NCBI RefSeq assembly: GCF_000478275.1 | Contig: NZ_ASJB01000083.1 | Span: forward strand, 62,001-126,000 | DNA length: 64,000 nt | DNA from: Amycolatopsis orientalis DSM 40040 = KCTC 9412 | GTDB lineage: Bacteria; Actinomycetota; Actinomycetes; Mycobacteriales; Pseudonocardiaceae | Direction: 5' to 3' | Part shown: positions 1 through 11,032 of the stretch, in pieces | How the letters are laid out: each line of letters begins with the position of its first letter | How positions within the stretch are numbered: the stretch's first letter is position 1 | Program-made: the position numbers and the translations under genes | The notes under the pieces: generated by a model | The model's database searches: none | Told to the model about the DNA's origin: nothing | Seen by the model: the letters and a program-made list of their open reading frames with translations, nothing else

Positions 1-20
1 TCACTCGATTGTGTTCCGGA

Positions 21-437
21 TCACAGCGACTGGGTGGCCTTCGCCGCCTTCTCGTCGAAGGCGGCACGCGCGGCGAAGATCTGGTCGACGTTTTCGACCG
101 CCCATTCGGCGACGGCGTTCGTCAGCTTCCCGACGTCGACGCCGAGCGGGGTGAGGCCGTACTCGACCCTCGGCGGAACGGTCGGATAGACCTCCCGCCG
201 GATCAGCCCGTCGCGTTCCAGGGAGCGCAGCGTCTGCGTCAGCATCTTCTGCGTGATCCCGTCGAGCAAACGGCGAAGTTCGCTGAACCGCATCGGCCGT
301 TCATAACGCCGGATCGCGCCCAGGACGTACAGCGCCCATTTGTTCGCGAGGACTTCGATGACCGTGCGCGAGGGGCAGTCGCGCCCGTGCACGGCCACCC
401 ATTCTTCGAACATCCGCCGCTCAGCGAAGGTACCCAT
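21..437 (-). CDS. HxlR-family transcriptional regulator
   Basis: A small winged-helix regulator of 138 aa, the usual HxlR length. The family signature is visible: an N-terminal Cys (CPSRTVIEVLANKW, near residue 20) followed by the recognition region FSELRRLLDGITQKMLTQTLRSLERDGLIRR. HxlR proteins often sense electrophiles or quinones through this Cys and repress a neighbouring detoxifying enzyme. It is divergent from a quinone-oxidoreductase-like gene, with 67 bp between the starts. Start chosen at ATG 437; ATG 455 (preceded by an AGTAGG-like site) is possible. The frame is open further upstream but that would run across the shared promoter. Family call firm, target inferred. Confidence 0.87.
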   Translation of the reverse strand: MGTFAERRMFEEWVAVHGRDCPSRTVIEVLANKWALYVLGAIRRYERPMRFSELRRLLDGITQKMLTQTLRSLERDGLIRREVYPTVPPRVEYGLTPLGVDVGKLTNAVAEWAVENVDQIFAARAAFDEKAAKATQSL

Positions 438-482
438 GAGGTACCTAGATACCATTCGGGTGCCTACTTCACAACGGGTACC
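429..482. promoter_or_regulatory. Candidate HxlR operators in divergent promoter
   Basis: Three copies of GGTACC lie at 429-434, 440-445 and 477-482. The middle one is part of the inverted repeat GGTA-N6-TACC (440-453). They fill the gap between the divergent regulator and oxidoreductase starts, where an HxlR repressor would bind. No clear -35/-10 pair was assigned. Confidence 0.5.
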
Positions 483-504
483 GATAGCCGACATCCTCGT
501 TCGC

Positions 505-1422
505 ATGCGAAAGATCCAGCAGGTCTCCTTCGGCGGACCCGAGGTCCTTCACCTCGTCGAAACCGGAAAACCCGTTCCAGGCGACGGCCAGGTCCTGGTG
601 CGCGTCCACGCCGCCGGCGTGAATCCGGCGGATTGGAAGATCAGGAATGGGCTGGTCATCGGCGAACTGCCGCTGACCGTGGGACTCGATTTCTCGGGTG
701 TGGTCGCCTCGGCCGGGACGCGGTTCCAGCCTGGGGACGAGGTCTACGGCGTCACCTTCCCGCCGAACGGCTCGTACGCCGAATACGTCGTCGTCACCGA
801 GGACGCGCTCGCGCCGAAACCGAAAAGCCTCGATCACGTCAAGGCGGCCGCGCTCCCGATCGCAGCGCTGACCGCTTGGCAGCCGTTCACCCGCGTCTTC
901 CCGGTCGGACCGGGGCACCGCGTGCTCGTCCACGCCGCGGCGGGCGGGGTCGGACACCTCGCCGTCCAGATCGCGAAGGCACGCGGTGCGTACGTCATCG
1001 GGACAGCGAGGGAGGCGAAGCACGCGTTCCTCCGGGACCTCGGCGCGGACGAACTCATCGACTACACGACCGTCGATTTCGCGAAATCGCAGGTCGTCGA
1101 CGTCGTCCTGGACCCGATCTCCGGCGATTACGGTCCTCGTTCCCTGGACGTCCTCGAACCGGGCGGTTCGCTGATCGACATCGTCGGGCACGGTCCGGAC
1201 CGGACGGAGGTCCGGCGGAAGGCCGAGGAACTCGGACTCCGTTTCGACGAATTCTACGTTTCCCCGTCCGGAGCGGATCTGGCCGAAATCGCCACTTTGG
1301 CCGACGCCGGCTCAATACGGGTTTCGATCGCCGACGTCCTCCCGCTCGAACAGGCGGCGAAGGCGCACGAACTGAGCGAATCCGGACGCGTTCAAGGCAA
1401 ACTCGTGCTGACGCTCTATTGA
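505..1422 (+). CDS. NADP-dependent oxidoreductase, zinc-less MDR / quinone oxidoreductase type
   Basis: Medium-chain dehydrogenase/reductase of 305 aa. The N-terminal GroES-like half contains GVNPADWKIR and VGLDFSGVV, and the nucleotide-binding motif is VHAAAGGVGHLAVQIAKARGA (near residue 145). The structural and catalytic zinc ligands of alcohol dehydrogenases are absent, so NADPH-dependent reduction of quinones or enones is the likely role. Start set at ATG 505, where homology begins (MRKIQQVSFGG); the frame is open upstream but overlaps the regulator. The stop codon lies inside a terminal repeat of the MITE-like segment that follows. Probably controlled by the adjacent HxlR protein. Confidence 0.88.
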   Translation: MRKIQQVSFGGPEVLHLVETGKPVPGDGQVLVRVHAAGVNPADWKIRNGLVIGELPLTVGLDFSGVVASAGTRFQPGDEVYGVTFPPNGSYAEYVVVTEDALAPKPKSLDHVKAAALPIAALTAWQPFTRVFPVGPGHRVLVHAAAGGVGHLAVQIAKARGAYVIGTAREAKHAFLRDLGADELIDYTTVDFAKSQVVDVVLDPISGDYGPRSLDVLEPGGSLIDIVGHGPDRTEVRRKAEELGLRFDEFYVSPSGADLAEIATLADAGSIRVSIADVLPLEQAAKAHELSESGRVQGKLVLTLY

Positions 1423-1551
1423 GAGGTAAGGCAAAGATGTCGTGCCCCGGCGAGCGTCCGGACTGGCTGGCAGAAGCCGGGCCGCGGATCCGAGAGACAC
1501 TCTCCTGAAGACAAGTGTCCAATTTGGGTCGTCTATGCGGTTTCGCGGGGT

Positions 1552-1599
1552 GGTCGTGAGTGGCAAGGAGCGTTAGAACGCTCTTTGCCACTCACGACC
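1552..1599. terminator. Long hairpin, 23-bp stem (element E1)
   Basis: Left arm 1552-1574 and right arm 1577-1599 pair over 23 bp with one mismatch and a 2-nt loop. It lies between the convergent oxidoreductase and mazG genes and could terminate both. No U-run follows. Confidence 0.65.
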
Positions 1600-1708
1600 C
1601 CGTTCAGGAACGTGCATGTAGGCATCAACCGGACGCCGAGTCGCCGAAAACTCCCCTTTGTGGACAGGTCCCGGTCTCGTGAGAGAGTCCCACGTAGGTC
1701 GCCAAGTA

Positions 1709-1755
1709 GTGAAGGCCTCCTTCGCTACCTTGAGGGTAGGCAAGGGGACCTTCAC
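1709..1755. terminator. Imperfect hairpin with AAGG/CCTT arms (element E2)
   Basis: GTGAAGGCCTCCTTCGCTAC (from 1709) pairs imperfectly with GGTAGGCAAGGGGACCTTCAC-like sequence ending at 1755. The left arm contains GAAGG-CCT-CCTTC, itself a palindrome. It shares the AAGG...CCTT design with other hairpins of the window. Confidence 0.45.
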
Positions 1756-1815
1756 GCCATCGAGTCGATCACGCCACGTTTGCCTTACCTCTCAAATAGA
1801 ACTCGCGAAAACGCC

Positions 1816-2733
1816 CTAGGGCCAGAACTTGCGCCAGCCGTCGGCTTCGAGCGTCGTCGGTTCGAGACCGGCGTCGCGAGCGGCCTGCTCGGCGTCGCGG
1901 ATGTCGTGGGCGAACCGCTTCGCGACGGCGCGGAGTTCGCCTTCGGGATCGATCCCCGCGCGACGAGCGGTCGCCGCCACCCGGAACAACTGGGCCGCCG
2001 CTTCGGAACCGTCGGGGAACAGGTCGAGCGGGATCCCGGCCCGGCCGCTGCGCTGCCCGAGCTTCCCGGCCAGCGCCACGGCGGGCTGCCCGAGCGCGAC
2101 GCCGTCCACAATGGACTGACGGCTCTTCTCGGCCTGTTTCAGTTCTTCCCATTTGAGGTTCTGGTGGTCGACGGTCTCGACTCGCGGGGCGTCGGTGAAG
2201 ACGTGGGGATGCCGTCCGACGAGTTTCGCGACCAGGTCGGAGGCGACCTCATCGATCCCGAACGGGTCACCCGCGTCCTCGGCGGCGACCCGTGCGTGGA
2301 ACAGCACCTGGAGCAGGACGTCGCCGAGTTCCTCGCGCAGGGCCGCGCGGTCGCCCTCCTCGATCGCGTCGAGCAGCTCGTAGGTCTCCTCGACCAGGTA
2401 CTGGCGCAGCGACTCGTGCGTCTGGACCGCGTCCCACGGGCATCCACCCGGCGAGCGGAGGCGGTCCATCACCTCGGCGGCCTCGACCAGCGGCGGCACG
2501 GGCGCTTCGAACACCCGCGCGCCCGCCCTGATCAACGCCGCGGCCTTCGGTTCCCTTCGCGAACCGGCGATGAGCACGAGGTCGCGCACCTGTGCGTCAC
2601 CGAGCGGGGGAACGCCGAAAACGGCGGGATCGACATCCGATGCCGCATAGACGGCGTCGCTGCTTCGCAGGATCGGGAGTGCCGCGGCGGGCAGGGTCGC
2701 CCCGCGGGCGACCACGACGACGGCAGTGCTCAC
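1816..2733 (-). CDS. mazG: Nucleoside triphosphate pyrophosphohydrolase MazG
   Basis: MazG hydrolyses (d)NTPs to NMP and PPi and limits damaged nucleotides; the mycobacterial homologue removes oxidised dCTP. The MazG core is visible near residues 95-190: LRSPGGCPWD, THESLRQYLVEETYELLDAIEEGD, LREELGDVLLQVLFHA, with the Mg-binding EExxE and ExxD pattern. About 90 aa precede it, as in other actinobacterial MazG proteins. GTG start at 2733; its GTGA overlaps the TGA stop of the upstream SurA-like gene, so translation is probably coupled. It is downstream of mfd, as in mycobacteria, and is followed by E2/E1 hairpins. Confidence 0.93.
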   Translation of the reverse strand: MSTAVVVVARGATLPAAALPILRSSDAVYAASDVDPAVFGVPPLGDAQVRDLVLIAGSRREPKAAALIRAGARVFEAPVPPLVEAAEVMDRLRSPGGCPWDAVQTHESLRQYLVEETYELLDAIEEGDRAALREELGDVLLQVLFHARVAAEDAGDPFGIDEVASDLVAKLVGRHPHVFTDAPRVETVDHQNLKWEELKQAEKSRQSIVDGVALGQPAVALAGKLGQRSGRAGIPLDLFPDGSEAAAQLFRVAATARRAGIDPEGELRAVAKRFAHDIRDAEQAARDAGLEPTTLEADGWRKFWP

Positions 2734-3734
2734 CGTTGTTGCGGGGTGGCACCGTGCACAGGCAGCACGACGCCCTTCTTCGAAGCTTCGTTGGGCGCGA
2801 GGTCCATACCCACAACATCCCACACGCCGTAGCGCGGGTTCACCTTGAGGTCGGCCTGCTCGAGGTACGGCTGGAGGAGCCGGACACCGACGCCTGCCAG
2901 CTGCTGGGCACTGGGCTGGGCAGCCTGATCCGACGCGACCGGCTTGTCGGCGGTCCGCTCACGCATCACGACGACGACCCACAGCGGCTGCTGCGGAGTC
3001 GGCTGGAACGCGGCGACGGTGTTGGGCTGGATACCGAACAGGACGGTGGCCGCGGTCGCGGGCGACTGCATCGCCGGCAGCTTCTGGCCGACGCCCGCCT
3101 GCGTGTCGGTCGTCTTCTGGTCCTGCTCGATCAGCTCGGCGGCCGCGTTCGGCGACGCGGCGAACCGCTGCGCCTTCTCGATCGCCTGCTCGCGCAGCTT
3201 GTCCGCGTCGCCGCCGGTGGCGTCGGTCGAGGAGACCGAGCTGAAATCGAACGTGACGGTGAGCTTGTCCAGGTACTTCATCGCGAGCTGCGTCTGCAGC
3301 GCGGCGTCGATCAGGGCGTCGCGGTGATCCCGCACGCGCGCGACGAGCTGCTGGACGCTGATCGCGGGGTCGTCCTGCGGCTTGGCCTCCATCGGCTTCG
3401 CCAGCGGGTCGTTCTGCAACGCGGACACGACGAGGGACTCGTCGACCCGGATGCCCTCGCGCTGGGCGGCGCGTCCGGTCAGCTCGTGGAGGATCTCCTG
3501 GCGCACGATCTCGCGGCCGACCAGATCGAGCTTGTGCTCCTTGGCGAGCTGCTGCCCGTACGGGTGCTCACGGACGGCCTTGTCGATCATCTGCTGCACG
3601 CGATCCACCGAAACGGACTTGCCGTCGATGATCACCGCCGCACCGACCTGCCCCGGTCCGGCGTTGCATCCGGCGAGAAGGAGAGAACCGGCAAGAACCC
3701 CGACCAGCGCGCGACGGCGCCCCATGATCCGCAT
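2730..3734 (-). CDS. SurA N-terminal-like lipoprotein
   Basis: Lipoprotein of 334 aa: a basic n-region, a hydrophobic stretch and the lipobox LLAGC near residue 22. The exported part (VIIDGKSVSVDRVQQMIDKAV...) resembles the SurA/trigger-factor chaperone N-domain. No parvulin PPIase domain is recognisable, so a holdase or envelope-assembly role is inferred only. ATG 3734 has GAGAGGG about 10 nt upstream; a GTG directly before it (3737) is possible. It sits between mfd and mazG and overlaps mazG by 4 nt. It occupies the position of lpqU in the mycobacterial locus, but orthology is not established. Confidence 0.8.
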   Translation of the reverse strand: MRIMGRRRALVGVLAGSLLLAGCNAGPGQVGAAVIIDGKSVSVDRVQQMIDKAVREHPYGQQLAKEHKLDLVGREIVRQEILHELTGRAAQREGIRVDESLVVSALQNDPLAKPMEAKPQDDPAISVQQLVARVRDHRDALIDAALQTQLAMKYLDKLTVTFDFSSVSSTDATGGDADKLREQAIEKAQRFAASPNAAAELIEQDQKTTDTQAGVGQKLPAMQSPATAATVLFGIQPNTVAAFQPTPQQPLWVVVVMRERTADKPVASDQAAQPSAQQLAGVGVRLLQPYLEQADLKVNPRYGVWDVVGMDLAPNEASKKGVVLPVHGATPQQR

Positions 3735-3801
3735 CACAGCGCATACCCTCTCATACCGGCCCCGGTGTGAGAACCAGGTCGTGAGTCGCGATTCGGTCCC
3801 G

Positions 3802-7371
<3,570 letters not shown>

Positions 7372-7412
7372 CGTCCCAGCCTACGTGGGGGCACCGACAG
7401 TTCGCCGCGCGA

Positions 7413-8327
7413 TTACCTGGGCAGGGCGTCGACGACCTTCGGGAGCTGCTCGTCGAACTCGGCCGGTTCCTGCGTGGCGATGCGGATCAGCACGTGTTCG
7501 GCCCCCGCGTCCTGGTATTCGCGCAACCTGTCGGCGACCTGCGCGGGGCTGCCCGCGATCAGCACCTGGATCTTCTCGACGAAGTCCAGCGGGACGCCGT
7601 AATTCCGCCGCACGTAATCCTCCAGCCGTTCCCGTGCCCGGATCGGGTCGTCCTCGATGAGGACCGTCGCGAACAACGCGGGTGTCACCGGCCGTACGGC
7701 GGTTTCGCGGATCTTCGCGAGTCCGCCGGAGTAGTCCGCGACGTCGGGCGGATACGGCAGCCAGCCGTCGTAAAGCCGTCCCGCGCGTTCCAGCGCGCCC
7801 GGGGTGAACGCGGCCAGCCACACCGGCGGGCCACCGGGACGGTGCGGCGCCGGGTACTCCGGAAGGGTGTCGTAGTGCAGGACTTCGCCGTGGAACGGAC
7901 CGCTGTTCCCGGCCCAGACATGCCGCCACAGCGCGACGATGTCGTCGAGCCGCGCGCGGCGGCGTTCCCACGGCACGCGGGTGAAGGCGAACTCGGGTTC
8001 GCTGCGGCCCGCGAAACCCGCGCCGACCGCCAGCGTGATCCGGCCCTGGCTGATCAGGTCGAGGGAAAGGATCGCGTTCGCGGACAGGAGCGGATCCCGC
8101 AGGGCCGGGAGCAGGGCGGCGGTACCGAGGGTGACCCGCTCGGTTCTGGCGGCGAACGCGCCGAGCAACGTCAGCGGGTCGATGGGCGCCTTCGCGAGGG
8201 TGTCGCCGACCCAGACCGAATCGAGGCCGAGGCGTTCGGCTTCGACCGCGATGGCGATCATTTCCGGCGCGGTGCGCCCGGCGTCGAGGATGGACCGATA
8301 AGTGGGGACGACCAGACCGAATTTCAT
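7413..8327 (-). CDS. LLM-class F420-dependent oxidoreductase
   Basis: A TIM-barrel luciferase-like monooxygenase family protein of 304 aa. It begins MKFGLVVPTYRS and shows LGLDSVWVGDT, a substrate/cofactor-loop region TERVTLGTAALLPALRDPLLSANAILSLDLISQGRITLAVGAG, and GPPVWLAAFTPGALERAG. In actinobacteria these enzymes usually use coenzyme F420; FMN cannot be excluded from sequence alone. Start ATG 8327 coincides with the family N-terminus although the frame is open much further upstream. It follows mfd on the same strand (41 nt downstream gap) and is divergent from an XRE regulator. Confidence 0.85.
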   Translation of the reverse strand: MKFGLVVPTYRSILDAGRTAPEMIAIAVEAERLGLDSVWVGDTLAKAPIDPLTLLGAFAARTERVTLGTAALLPALRDPLLSANAILSLDLISQGRITLAVGAGFAGRSEPEFAFTRVPWERRRARLDDIVALWRHVWAGNSGPFHGEVLHYDTLPEYPAPHRPGGPPVWLAAFTPGALERAGRLYDGWLPYPPDVADYSGGLAKIRETAVRPVTPALFATVLIEDDPIRARERLEDYVRRNYGVPLDFVEKIQVLIAGSPAQVADRLREYQDAGAEHVLIRIATQEPAEFDEQLPKVVDALPR

Positions 8328-8348
8328 ACCGGGAGCATCTCCGCGGCG

Positions 8349-8380
8349 GGGAATGGCTTCAATTCCTTCGAGGGAATGGC
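8349..8380. promoter_or_regulatory. Direct repeats between LLM gene and XRE regulator
   Basis: GGGAATGGC occurs at 8349-8357 and 8372-8380, 23 bp apart, with an inverted AATTCC between them. The spacing is about two helical turns. It lies just upstream of the regulator start at 8405 and could be its operator. Confidence 0.3.
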
Positions 8381-8404
8381 GGCGGCGCCGGCGTCTCGGC
8401 CAAG

Positions 8405-9178
8405 ATGACGACCATGGTTTCCGGATTCGGCCCCGCGCTGCGGGGCTGGCGTGAGCGGCGGCGGCTGTCCCAGCTGGAACTGGCGCTCCGCGCCGGAACC
8501 ACCCAGCGGCACGTGAGTTTCCTCGAAGGCGGCCGGTCGATCCCCGGCCGCGGCCTGGTGTTGCGCGTCGCCGAATCACTCGAACTCCCGCTCCGGGAAC
8601 GCAACGGGCTGCTGCTCGCGGCCGGGTTCGCGCCGGGATTCCCCGAAACGAAACTGGACGATCCCGGGTTGAAGCCGGTCCTCGACGGCATGCGGCGGCT
8701 GCTCGACGGGCACCGGCCGTATCCGGCCATCGTGGTCGACCGCTACGGCGTGCTCGTCGCCCGCAACGACGCGCTCGACCTGCTCTTCGAAGACGTGGCA
8801 CCGGAGTTGCTGGAAGAACCGGTCAACACCTTGCGGCTCGCGCTGCATCCGAAGGGGATGGCGCCGCGCGTGCGCAACCTCGCGGATTGGGCCCGGCACA
8901 TCCTGGAGCGGCTGACGCAGGAGATCGCGCACGCTCCCGACGAGCGGCTCGCGGCGCTGCTGACCGAACTCGAGGGATACGTTCCGGCGCCCGGACCGCC
9001 CGGCCCGGATCACCTCGGGTTCGCCGTCCCGATGCGCCTGTCCACTTCGGCGGGTGAACTGCGGCTGATCACGGCCATCACCACGTTCGCGACCGCCGCC
9101 GACGTCACCGTGTCCGAGCTGAAACTGGAGACGTTCCTGCCCGCCGACGCCGAGACGGCCGAGATCCTGACGCGCTGA
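8405..9178 (+). CDS. XRE-family regulator with MmyB-like ligand-binding domain
   Basis: 257 aa. The N-terminal HTH_31 region reads RGWRERRRLSQLELALRAGTTQRHVSFLEGGRS (residues 13-45). It is followed by the MmyB-like C-terminal domain (HRPYPAIVVDRYGVLVARNDALDLLF...NTLRLALHPKGMAPRVRNLADW), a PAS-like fold that binds lipids or other small ligands in the family. Transcribed divergently from the LLM oxidoreductase, a frequent regulator-target arrangement. Its 3' end overlaps the convergent methyltransferase gene by 74 bp. Confidence 0.88.
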   Translation: MTTMVSGFGPALRGWRERRRLSQLELALRAGTTQRHVSFLEGGRSIPGRGLVLRVAESLELPLRERNGLLLAAGFAPGFPETKLDDPGLKPVLDGMRRLLDGHRPYPAIVVDRYGVLVARNDALDLLFEDVAPELLEEPVNTLRLALHPKGMAPRVRNLADWARHILERLTQEIAHAPDERLAALLTELEGYVPAPGPPGPDHLGFAVPMRLSTSAGELRLITAITTFATAADVTVSELKLETFLPADAETAEILTR

Positions 9179-9740
9179 CCGGCAGTGCCGCGCGGTGCAC
9201 GAAGGCGGGCGGCAGGTTCGGCCAGACGATCGGCGTCCGCCCGGTCACGGCGAACCGTTCCCGCAGCGCGGCGGCAAACCTCCTGCCGGGCGGCGTCCAG
9301 GCCGCGTGCGCGTAGGCGAAGGTCGTGAATCGTCCGTTCGGGACCAGGATCTCGGTCACCCGGTCGAGGATCCGTTCCTGGCGCTCGGCGGACATGACCG
9401 TCCACGGCAGACCGGAAACCACGACGTCGGCGGCTTCGCGGACGTACTCGTCCAAATCCTCCGCGGAACCTTCGACGATCTCGACGTCCTGATGCCGCGC
9501 CCGGAGCCCGGCGGCGAGCCGGGGATTGATCTCGATCGCGACCAGCCGGGCACCCGGCGGAAGCCGCCGGACGACGGCGTCGGTGAACACTCCCGTCCCC
9601 GGCCCCAGTTCGACGACGAGCCCCGCGCTCTCCAGCCCGAGCCCGGCCGTCATGGCTTCGGCGAGTTTCGGCGAACTGGCCGCGACGGCTCCGGTCAGCA
9701 CGGGGTTCCGGAGGAATTCCCTGGTTATCGACATGATCAT
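9105..9740 (-). CDS. Class I SAM-dependent methyltransferase (phospholipid N-methyltransferase-like)
   Basis: 211 aa. Motif I is VVELGPGTGVFTDAVVRRL (from about residue 41), followed by LVAIEINPRLAAGLR and VEIVEGSAEDL. The start (ITREFLRNPVLTGAVAASSPKLAEAM) and the post-I layout resemble bacterial phospholipid N-methyltransferases and rRNA-adenine-methylase-like enzymes; the substrate is not deducible. The last ~25 residues are Arg/Ser/Pro-rich and coincide with the antisense overlap onto the XRE gene. Start ATG 9740 or in-frame ATG 9734; neither has a strong ribosome site. Confidence 0.78.
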   Translation of the reverse strand: MIMSITREFLRNPVLTGAVAASSPKLAEAMTAGLGLESAGLVVELGPGTGVFTDAVVRRLPPGARLVAIEINPRLAAGLRARHQDVEIVEGSAEDLDEYVREAADVVVSGLPWTVMSAERQERILDRVTEILVPNGRFTTFAYAHAAWTPPGRRFAAALRERFAVTGRTPIVWPNLPPAFVHRAALPVSASGSRPSRRRRAGTSPVSARTR

Positions 9741-9791
9741 GACGTTAGGAACGGTTTCCGTAGCCCGTCGTCGGCCGCGGCGGCCGGATCC

Positions 9792-9809
9792 GTCCTCCCG
9801 CGGGAGGAC
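9792..9809. promoter_or_regulatory. 18-bp perfect palindrome ahead of two-component system
   Basis: GTCCTCCCGCGGGAGGAC (9792-9809) is a perfect palindrome 57 bp upstream of the histidine kinase start. It lies in the gap between the kinase and the divergent methyltransferase. It is a strong candidate operator, most simply for the adjacent NarL-type response regulator. Confidence 0.5.
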
Positions 9810-9865
9810 CCGGGGAGTACTCCAGGACGACGCGCTCCGGTGCGGGACGGGGTTACCTTCGGGAC

Positions 9866-11032
9866 GTGCCCAGGCTGCTCGACCGGATCCGCGCCCACCC
9901 GTGGGTGACCGATCTGCCGCTCTTCGCGTGGTTCGTCTTCCTCGCGCCGACAGGCTCGTCGTCGGTCCCCAAAGCGGTCCTGCTGGTGCCGTATCTCTTC
10001 GTGGTGCCGCTCCTCTGGCGGCGCCGTCATCCCGAGATCGCCGCGGTGCTGATCGTCGCCGGCGTCGCCGTGCAGAGCCTCGTGGAGATCTGGGCCTACG
10101 ACCGCGGCCGCGGCGAACTGGCGATGGCCGTCGCGCTGTACACGCTGGTCCGTGCCGGGAACCGGCGGTTCGCCGCGGTGACCGCCGTCGCCATCCTCAC
10201 CCTCGACATCACGTGGGGCCTCACCTGGGGGACCACCACGGACCAGGGGCCGGAGATCTCCATCGTCGCGACGATCCCGCTGCACGTCGCCGCGTGGGCG
10301 CTCGGTGAGTTCTTCCGTGCGCGCCAACGGCTTTCGGACGAGGAAGCGGTCAAGGAGGAACTGGCCGCGTCGGAGCAGGACGCCCGCGCGAGGGCGGCCG
10401 TCGCCGAGGAACGCACCCGGATCGCCCGCGAACTGCACGATGTCCTCGCGCACAACGTGAGTGTCATCGTCGTCAACGCCGAGGGCGCGAAACTCATGCG
10501 ACACAAGGATCCCGACGCCGTCGACCGCACACTCGACACCATCGGCAAGGCGGGCCGGGACGCGCTCGCCGAACTGCGGCGGCTGTTGGAAGTCCTTCAT
10601 GCGGGCGAAGCGGCCCGAAGCCCGCAACCCGCCGTCGCGGAGCTTCGCGATCTCGTGGACCAGGTGAGCGCGAGTGGTCGCGAAGTCGGTCTCCGGGTCA
10701 CCGGCGACGCCGACGGGCTCCCGCCCAGCGCCGCGCTCCAGGCGTACCGGATCGTCCAGGAAGCACTGACGAACATGATCAAACACGCGCCCGGTGACGC
10801 GAGCGGAACCGTCGAGATCGATTTCGGCCGCGAAGGGCGCCGCCGCGACGTCCGGATCGCGGTGACGAACACCGGGGGTTCCGGTCCGCTCGCACCGCGG
10901 CTGCCGTCCTCGGGGCGAGGGCTCGCGGGGATGGCGCAACGCGTCGAGATGTTCCACGGGACGCTCGACACCGGGCCGACCCGCGACGGCGGTTACCGGG
11001 TCGCCGCGAACCTGGTGGTGGAGGCGGGATGA
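9866..11032 (+). CDS. Sensor histidine kinase, NarL/DesK class (HisKA_3)
   Basis: 388 aa. The N-terminal third holds several hydrophobic segments (LPLFAWFVFLA, AVLLVPYLFVVPLL, AAVLIVAGVAVQSLVEIW, VTAVAILTLDITWGL), giving a membrane sensor with little extracytoplasmic sequence. The HisKA_3 box ERTRIARELHDVLAHNVSVIVV carries the phospho-accepting His near residue 191. The HATPase_c domain follows (AYRIVQEALTNMIKHAP; GRGLAGMAQRVEMFHG). GTG start at 9866 (MPRLLDRIR). The stop overlaps the response-regulator start (ATGA), so the pair is translationally coupled. The signal is unknown. Confidence 0.93.
   Translation: MPRLLDRIRAHPWVTDLPLFAWFVFLAPTGSSSVPKAVLLVPYLFVVPLLWRRRHPEIAAVLIVAGVAVQSLVEIWAYDRGRGELAMAVALYTLVRAGNRRFAAVTAVAILTLDITWGLTWGTTTDQGPEISIVATIPLHVAAWALGEFFRARQRLSDEEAVKEELAASEQDARARAAVAEERTRIARELHDVLAHNVSVIVVNAEGAKLMRHKDPDAVDRTLDTIGKAGRDALAELRRLLEVLHAGEAARSPQPAVAELRDLVDQVSASGREVGLRVTGDADGLPPSAALQAYRIVQEALTNMIKHAPGDASGTVEIDFGREGRRRDVRIAVTNTGGSGPLAPRLPSSGRGLAGMAQRVEMFHGTLDTGPTRDGGYRVAANLVVEAG

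Larger units (their letters stand above)
1419..1795. mobile_element. MITE-like segment with terminal inverted repeats
   Basis: The segment begins with TTGAGAGGTAAGGCAAA (1419-1435) and ends with its exact reverse complement (1779-1795). Similarity extends inward so that 23 of 26 terminal bases match. No gene is visible in the roughly 340 bp between. The interior carries two hairpins (1552-1599, 1709-1755). The left end overlaps the stop codon of the upstream oxidoreductase. A target-site duplication is not clear beyond a possible TA. It could be a non-autonomous transposon relic or an inverted pair of regulatory sites. Confidence 0.4.

Noticed and set aside
9..1508. 499-codon frame across HxlR and oxidoreductase genes
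   Set aside because: Arg-rich shadow of the real genes in another frame.
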